Assembly (NCBI GenBank): GCA_043228905.1
Contig: JBHGNT010000018.1
Span: forward strand, 9,238,001-9,302,000
Direction of reading: 5' to 3'
DNA length: 64,000 nucleotides
Source of the DNA: Azolla caroliniana
Taxonomy: Eukaryota; Polypodiophyta
Of this stretch, positions 57,201 to 64,000 are shown piece by piece; position 1 is the stretch's first letter; each line of letters starts with the position of its first letter. The notes beneath the pieces are model-generated. The model did not search any database. It was not told the origin of the DNA and saw nothing but the letters and a program-made list of their open reading frames with translations. Position numbers and translations under genes: made by a program.

Positions 57201-58095
57201 ACCCATGCACATGAGATGTATATATACATCATTATGGGCATATATTGTATTTGATGATGTTTATTAATATAGTTGAAAGGTCTTCAAGTACACACTTGTT
57301 AATCATCCCCCATTTGCCTTATTGTTCATAAGTGTATTTCCTCTATATCTCTCATTTAACTTCCTTAATCTCACACACACACATACACACACATATCACA
57401 TTGTCTTCCGTTGCTTAATCACGTATGTGATTAACTATTCACATAATTAGATAGTAATTAACCCTTAATTAACTTCCTAATTATTAACAATTCCCTTAAT
57501 TGACCATGCGTCTACTTGAATCTCTTCCTCCACCTCTTGTCGTCATACACGTCCATAAGCTATATATAAGTTCCAATACCAAACATTGCATGGATAAGTT
57601 ATGCACAACCAAATCAAAAGGACATAAAAATACAAAGGAAACTACATATGTTATACTACGTCATCGAGTTCCTAAGTGTGATTACAATAAAGGGACAATA
57701 TAATCAATATGTAAGCTTATGTGCTCCTAACCAAGTAGACACAATACAACACATGATGTGAAGCAAATTTACAACTTTAATTCTCTTAAATAGGATTTCA
57801 TTGACTAACTAACCCCAAACAATTATGTTCAAGCAAAGGATTAGCTTCCTAAGCATGCCTTTTTTGTTGATCATAATCAAGGGGTTGACTAACACATGTT
57901 CACACTAACTATTTGCATTCTGCCAACTTGTGTTGATCAAATTCTCTATTCTTGATCCACTTCGTCTCTCACTTTTCTTTTTTCTTTTTTTTCAATAATT
58001 TATGTTTGTATTAAAACAAAATATAAACCTTATTATCTCAACCCTCTTAGGTGTTTGTTGTAATATTAGATGGCATAAATCTAACTCTTGTGGGA
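54300..58095. other. Gene-poor AT-rich region
   Basis: I find no ORF with a recognisable domain or splice pattern. Small features are a CT tract at 57001-57012, a repeated TAGATTCCGGTT (57080 and 57110) and a (CA)n tract at 57373-57390. Confidence 0.4.
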
Positions 58096-58100
58096 ACAAG

Positions 58101-60110
58101 CTACCCATACAAAGTCGTGATAACTTTCAGCTTGCATAATTGTTGTAGTACCCCACGAAATCCATCAAACAAGAACCCACTTCTCAAGCTAATTATACCA
58201 CATCCCCCAATAACTATTATAGCCAAACACCACCTAATATGATTGACTAGTGTGCAGGGTTGTAACAACATCAATGGAAACCCATATAGAAGGTGACAAA
58301 CATTTCTAGTTAATGATGCCCAAATTTGTGATATAACAAACCAAATGGCATTAGTAATAAGGCATGTAATATACACGTGTCTGCCATCTTCCTCAATCAT
58401 TGTACAAAAAAACATGTAGCATTCAAAATATATCTTCATTTTAAAGTCATTGTCAAAGGAAATTCATCAACCATTGCACATCAACAAAACACGTTTGTAC
58501 CAAATGGAATATGAGAATGTCATTTTCGTCTAAAACTCGACACCGCCATTTTACATATTAGGTAACGTGCCATGTATCCAAAACCTTCTTTGATAATCAA
58601 GATCTACCTTCAACCAACTTACGATATAATCATTAGTGTACACCACAAATATTGCTTTTTCACGACCTAATGACAAATCGTTCCATGGTTCCTTGAGCAT
58701 CGACTAACTTTGAAACTATGGAATTTAGAATAGGCAATGCCAAATATTGATTGCTAAATATAAATACATCCATGTGGTATATGAAACCTAATTTGCGTTG
58801 TCCAAAATACTATCATTCAATGCCTAGGTGACTCTATAATAGCATCTTCCATAGTACCAAGTCAAACCTTACCATTTAATTGAACTTTGACTTGAGACTT
58901 TCTTTTCCATCCCTATGAGGTTGTCATTACCTTTGTTGCCAAAAAATTACGAACTTTTCTACACTTATAGGGATTCCAATTAAACAATTTCAAACATTGT
59001 CACCAAGAGCGCGCTATTTATTGAACCACAATAGATTCTTAACATTTAAATGTCCAAGTATTATTAACAACATGCCACCACAAAGCTAAAATTCTACTAT
59101 TCCCATGGTATATATCCACCTTTTCCACAAAATGACAAATCATTTTCGCCCAAGGTTGAGTACCTTTGCACATACCTGTCAAGAGATTAGAATTTTGACC
59201 AACAATAAAATCTTCTAAATTTAGTAAGTTGTTCCCCATAAGTATTTTGGAATACATTCATGACTCCATGAAACCCAACTCATGCCAAGTTTGAATTTTT
59301 CTTCATAATATATATTTTAGGGAACGTCTCAAATGATCAAGTGATTTCTTTGTCCATTGTAATTGTGACAAAGAATTTGGAATCATTGTTGCTTGTACCA
59401 CTTTGAGACGAGTACCAAATAGTCAAGCTTGAAATTTCCAATGGATAAACTCATGTAAAATTGTACTCCATTTTCGAAAGAAACTTAAAGATGGCGAGAT
59501 TATAGATATCAACACGAATTGGGTAACCTAAAGTGGCGACACACATTCTCTTGATCTAATATTTCTACATTTCCATGGTTTTAGCTATATTATGAAGTAA
59601 AGGTTTGAGAAACAAGAATGAATAATTTGCCATTGTGTGAGTTATCAATTGTTTGTCTCTATATGAATGGAAGTAGTCCCCATGGAAAGAGTTTGAAAAT
59701 GTCCAAAAGCATTTTCTTACAAAGTTTCTCCAAGTTTCTACTCTTTGAGATGGGATCATATCCCATTAGGATCATGGCCATGGAAATGGTTGTCGAATAT
59801 GTGCCAAAGTTCTAAAAAGTCGCTTACATTGACTTCCAAGACTCGCATGGAAAGCAAGCAAAAAAATCTAAAAGAAGCATAAATTTTCTTTTGTGTTCTG
59901 GTTTGATGTGATAAGATTGCTTCATGGTGCATCAAAAGATTCCTCTATGAATGGAATGCTTCATGGGCCTTTTGCAATGCCAATGTATCATAGCATGGAA
60001 CAATTTTGGAGGTCCACATTTCAACAATTTCCTACATTTTTTGCGCTTAACTACAAAGCCATGTTCTTTGTCTAACATGCAAACCACACACACCAACACA
60101 TGTTAAAGCT
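58101..60110 (-). pseudogene. Decayed LINE-like 3' region
   Basis: The minus-strand ORF 58439-58101 contains EEDGRHVYITCLITNAIWFV followed by a Trp-rich hydrophobic stretch. This resembles the Cys/His zf-RVT segment and downstream sequence of plant LINEs. 59257-59039 (LALWWHVVNNTWTF) and nearby fragments could belong to the same element. No reverse-transcriptase YxDD motif was identified, so the call is weak. Confidence 0.4.
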
Positions 60111-60737
60111 CATTTGAACCATTGCTTCCATATGGCTTAGCTCACATTTGCTTCAATGTGAGACAAGACATTTCGAGCACAAGTGACGAGACTAATAAGC
60201 TGCACACATTTCCCCTTAAAGTTAGGGAGTAAGTATCACACTTTGATACAATGCTTTGCCTTTGATCACATTTGACAACATTGTTTATACATATCCAATC
60301 TGTAATGCACGAATTTCTCACACTCGCAATGTGCAGTCTCAATTATGACACTCATTAGTAAAGTTAAACATTCGAGAGTTGCTGTTCATTTTCACACTAG
60401 TTTTATGTGAAAAACATTATATTTTTGGTCTCATAGTTCATATTTGACCTTCAAAGATGAGGATCTCTCTCTCTCTCCATATATATATATATATATATAT
60501 GTTGAAGGATTTACATTGTCACCATGCTCATTTTCATAATGGGGGGTATGGGAGATACATAGAGTCATAGCAGACCCTCTCTTTCTAAGCCAAACGTTTA
60601 TTTGTCTATGTCTCTCTTTCATTATTTGTTAGACTATAACCATGCCTCAAAAAGGGGACAATTTTATCCACTCAACATCTTCATCAAATGTATGTGTCTC
60701 AATCGACGAGGTCCGTGCCACAAAAGGGCACACAGAT

Positions 60738-61181
60738 AACAATCGACAACGGTTCGGTTTGAGTGTCAAAACTGAACCGTTAATTTTTTTTGAAACTCGA
60801 ACTGAACCATGAAACCGTAAAATCGAACTGTTAGGTAAAAATCCGAACCGCTAAAACCGTAGTTTCGTGGTTTGGTTTTGGTTTTCAACTTAGGTTAAAA
60901 TTCAAAATTTCAATTTAAAATTGTAAAATTTTTCATTATTTCAAATTTTAATTTTTCAAAAATTTAAAAGGTTTTTCCTAAAATGTGAGAATTACCGTCA
61001 AAATGAAAAGGTTGTTTTAAAAATATATTTAAAAACAAGCAAACCGTGTAAATCCCGGTTTCAAACCGTTAAAAACGAATCGAACCATTCAACCCCCCCC
61101 CCCCCCCCCCCCAATTGAACCGAATTGTTAAAAAACTTGAACCTTAACCGAACCGTTTAAACCGAGCTGTTGCCGATTGTT
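60738..61181. mobile_element. Terminal-inverted-repeat element, about 444 bp
   Basis: The left end AACAATCGACAACGGTTCGG and the reverse complement of the right end AACAATCGGCAACAGCTCGG match at 17 of 20 positions. The interior is built of repeated AACCG / CGGTT motifs on both strands and has a run of 20 C (61093-61112). The flanks read TA|ACAATCG and CGATTGT|TA, compatible with a TA target. There is no transposase, so it is non-autonomous. Confidence 0.6.
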
Positions 61182-61274
61182 ACATAGAAATCCAAGAGTA
61201 GAGTAGAGTCTCTAACTTAGACATGGGATGTAAGTGGAAGTGTGTGTCCAAAAGTCTTGTGGAAGTAAAAGGTC

Positions 61275-61452
61275 CATCCATCCATCCATGTACCACCGCT
61301 CAAAAAAGGCCTCTTTTTTATCCACTCTCCCATCCATCCATCCATCCATCCATCCATATCCATCCATCTACTACTACTCCTACTCCTACTACTACTCCTA
61401 CTACTAGTAGCAAGTCGTGTATGTACATATGTATTTTCGGTGGGCGGTTAGA

Positions 61453-61543
<91 letters not shown>

Positions 61544-61700
61544 CGCGACAGAGGAAACGGACAAAAACTATACATACTCATACATACTCATACATACATA
61601 CATACATGTGTGCGAATTATCTACAGACTTCTTTTCTATCCAAGTGGTTCTCTCTCTCTCTCTCTCTCTCTCACATACACACACACACACACACACAGAC
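61275..61700 (+). repeat. Microsatellite cluster upstream of the PP2C gene
   Basis: It contains (CATC)n at 61276-61290 and 61332-61366, (CT)n at 61459-61497 running straight into (CA)n at 61497-61542, then (CATA)n near 61590, (CT)n at 61650-61672 and (AC)n at 61673-61697. Long frames across it are low-complexity artefacts. It lies where the promoter or leader of the phosphatase gene should be. Confidence 0.85.
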
Positions 61701-63015
61701 AGAGGAAAATAATATATACATTTGTATACGCAGAGGAATACAAAGGAAAGAAGGCAGAGAAGAAGACTATTATTACTCCCGCATAATCCACAGAAGCAAC
61801 TGACTAACAGGTGAAGTTCTCCCTCCCTCCTTCCCTCCCTACCGCATATATATACTGTCCGGAATTTGCGAGAAGTCTTGTCTGTTTCCTGCGGGGAATC
61901 GATCGGATTCTTCTTTGGTTTTTGTGGGTATCTTGATGGATTTCTTATTTGGTTTTTCTGGAAATTTGATCGGTTTGCCGGGAATTCTTCCTGTCTCTTT
62001 TCTGGTTGGGGGAATTTTCTCTTCTTCTGCAGAATTCTGGATGTGGATTTGTGTGTTCGAAATAGTTTTGTTTCCTGTGTGTTGGGGGATCTTGTGAGAA
62101 GATCTTGAGAAGGTGATTCTGTTTCCTATGTCAGTATTGTGTGGGTGGGTGTTTTTCTCCCCTACTTGGGGGATTTTCTATGTCTTTTCCTCTCTCGAAA
62201 GGGTTCTGCCTCTTTCGTGGATTTGATTGTTTTCTCTTCCGGAAAATGTTCTGGAAAGCCAGACAAACTTGATTGTATATCCTGCTCTCTTTAAACTTGC
62301 TTTGTTGGTTTTTATGCCTTTCTCTGTTTGGTTTTTGCCAGAAGATATCCTTCTGATCTTCTGTTTGCCACAACAATTTAGTGGGAAAATGTTCTGATTC
62401 TGTTCCGTTTCTGTGGGAATGGAAAGGAAAGAAATTTTGTTTCATATGTGGGTTTTGTTGGGTGCAACTGTTTTACTTTCAATGGGGATTTTACGGGAAG
62501 GTATTTTGCTTTAAGTGTATTGGTTTTGTGGGAAAATACTCTATCTCCTGTGTGGGTTCTTCCATGGGGATCTTGTGGGGAAAAATGCGTTTCCTATGTT
62601 GGTTTTAACTGGGTTCTTTTCCAAAAGCTAGTACCTCTTACATGGAAAATTTGTTTCTGTTTTGCAGCTCAATTGTGGACATATTTCCTTTCACTGCAAG
62701 GCGAGTGTAATATTCTTTAGTGGGTAAGAATGGAAATCAATCATTTTAATTTTTTGTTTATTCTAGAGGCATAAAAAAATTCCTTTGCTAATAATGTATC
62801 TTATTGGTTTAATACAAACGTCTTCTCTTACAGGTAATCAATCACTAATTTCGATTCTGTTTATTGGGATTTTTTCCAGATTAAAATTGTTTCTATTCCA
62901 TTTCCAAGAAATTTTTCCTGTAAAATTGCTGCATCCCTGTGATCAGGGCTGCGTCCCAAACTACTTTCCCAAGAGGCTTCCATTCATTCCCTCATGCAAC
63001 TCGGAGGTCAACGAA

Positions 63016-63944
63016 ATGACTGCCGGAATAGAAGAAAACCACCTTGTCAAAAGCACTGTTGTCGACGAGAAATTCAACAAGGCTATGAACTCGGATACAT
63101 GTTGCATCACCATGGAGAAAGGCATTGTAGTGGATGACATGAGATGGCAATGCGAGTGCCGAAAGACCAACGCCCTAGATTTCAGTTACTTGGAAAGCAC
63201 TGATGATATGAAATGCCGGTGTGAGGAGGCAATTGGCATGTCGGAAGTCTGTTACATGGGAAGCTCCAGTGCAGATGGCAACTTCCCGCATGGGGCAGGC
63301 AGTGGATTTCCTCTTCTGAATTACAAGGGAATTCCAGTTGATTCATGTTCAGAAAATGGGCAAGTTGCTGGTATGAGTGAGTTCAAGCCGATGATACGGT
63401 CAGGTGTATGCTCTGACCAAGGCATTAGGCAAGCAATGGAAGATGAGCATGTGTGCATCGATGATTTGTCCAGCCGCTTGTGTGGCTCAGCCGTTTTGGG
63501 TCAGGGACCGAAGTCTTGTTATGGTGTAAGTATAGTCATATATTACTTTATTTTAAAAAGACTTGTTTCCCTAGTAGCTAACCAGAATTTTCCATTTCAA
63601 ACTTAATACACATTTTCCTCGTAATCACCAAAACAAGGTCCTTAGATTTGTTTTCAACAGTGATGAGCACCACACACATTGCTATGATGATTTATGGCAG
63701 GATCTTTGTCTTGATATTTTATTGTAAACCAGGTTTTTGATGGGCATGGAGGAAGAGACGCAGCTGAGTTTGCTAGAGACAAATTACTTGACTTCATTGT
63801 GCGAGATATATCTTTCCCATCTGAAGTGGAGACAGCACTTCACCATGCATATTTGAAGACTGATAAAGCGTTTGCTGAAGCATGTATTTCTGATGACACC
63901 CTCTCGTCGGGTACAACAGCTATAATGGCTTTAGTCCTTGGAAG
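63016..63944 (+). CDS. Protein phosphatase 2C, 5' part (gene continues past the window)
   Basis: Exon 63016-63525 joins exon 63733-63944 through a GT-AG intron in phase (SCYG + VFDGHGG); a donor GT follows at 63945. Motifs are RSGVCSDQGIRQAMEDEHVC (residues about 128-147), VFDGHGGRDAAEFARDKLLD with metal-binding D173-G174 of DGHGG, and LSSGTTAIMALVLGR. These are motifs of the PPM/PP2C Mg/Mn-dependent Ser/Thr phosphatases, close in pattern to the plant DBP1 / PP2C49-like group; PP2Cs reverse kinase signalling. The N-terminal 125 residues are Cys-rich and not conserved to my eye. ATG 63016 is chosen because the upstream open frame (from 62785) is hydrophobic and looks like intron ending TTTTTCCAG near 62879. 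An upstream coding exon remains possible. Confidence 0.85.
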
Positions 63945-64000
63945 GTTTGAAATCTATATCCATTATGAATGCAGACTATGTTTTGGAATTAGTTCGGCGA

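Noticed and set aside
61223-61803. Open frames of 128 and 187 codons rich in Ser-Leu and Thr-His
   Set aside because: They are translations of CT and CA microsatellites; there is no domain or codon signal.
62785-63015. An N-terminal 77-residue hydrophobic extension of the PP2C protein
   Set aside because: The composition looks non-coding, with a polypyrimidine tract and AG at about 62870-62879; the more likely start is 63016, though an upstream exon is not excluded.

Overview
The window is nuclear DNA of a flowering plant, probably a eudicot although the sequence does not settle that. The evidence is split genes with GT-AG introns, a chloroplast-type C-terminal processing peptidase, a plant PP2C phosphatase, and many decayed Ty1/copia and Ty3/gypsy LTR retrotransposons in AT-rich DNA.

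Layout. 1-20379 is a nested stack of LTR retrotransposons. An old gypsy element on the minus strand (Gypsy-2, pieces at 5120-7588) is cut by a GC-richer gypsy element (Gypsy-1, 1-about 5117) and by a minus-strand copia element (Copia-A, 7589-19216). Copia-A in turn carries a plus-strand copia (Copia-C1, 8152-11525, CCCAT target duplication), lone LTRs, and a Ty3-type insertion with one complete gag-like ORF (12782-13939). 20380-22400 is AT-rich with nothing recognised.

Three genes can be modelled. 22412-26028 (+) is a four-exon ZGPAT-like gene (CCCH zinc finger, Tudor-like region, G-patch). 39179-28268 (-) is a 14-exon peptidase S41 gene of the CtpA type whose first intron is 4.3 kb and full of repeats. 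63016 to beyond 64000 (+) is the 5' part of a PP2C phosphatase. All exon joins keep frame.

40276-51534 is a second transposon cluster. It holds a small chromovirus remnant with a CCCTA target duplication and an inverted LTR end, a chimeric pile of copia fragments, and a full-length copia (Copia-C2, 45921-51513) with perfect GTAAA target duplications. 51519-61200 is gene-poor, with weak copia and LINE remnants and one terminal-inverted-repeat element (60738-61181).

The genes do not form a pathway; this is a gene-poor, transposon-rich interval. The most unusual signals are structural: an in-place inversion of the reverse-transcriptase core in Copia-A, an inverted R-U5 in the chromovirus LTR, a complete gag-only ORF, antisense tRNA-like sequence at LTR tips, and a charged 3' extension with duplicated polypurine tracts in the Copia-C family.
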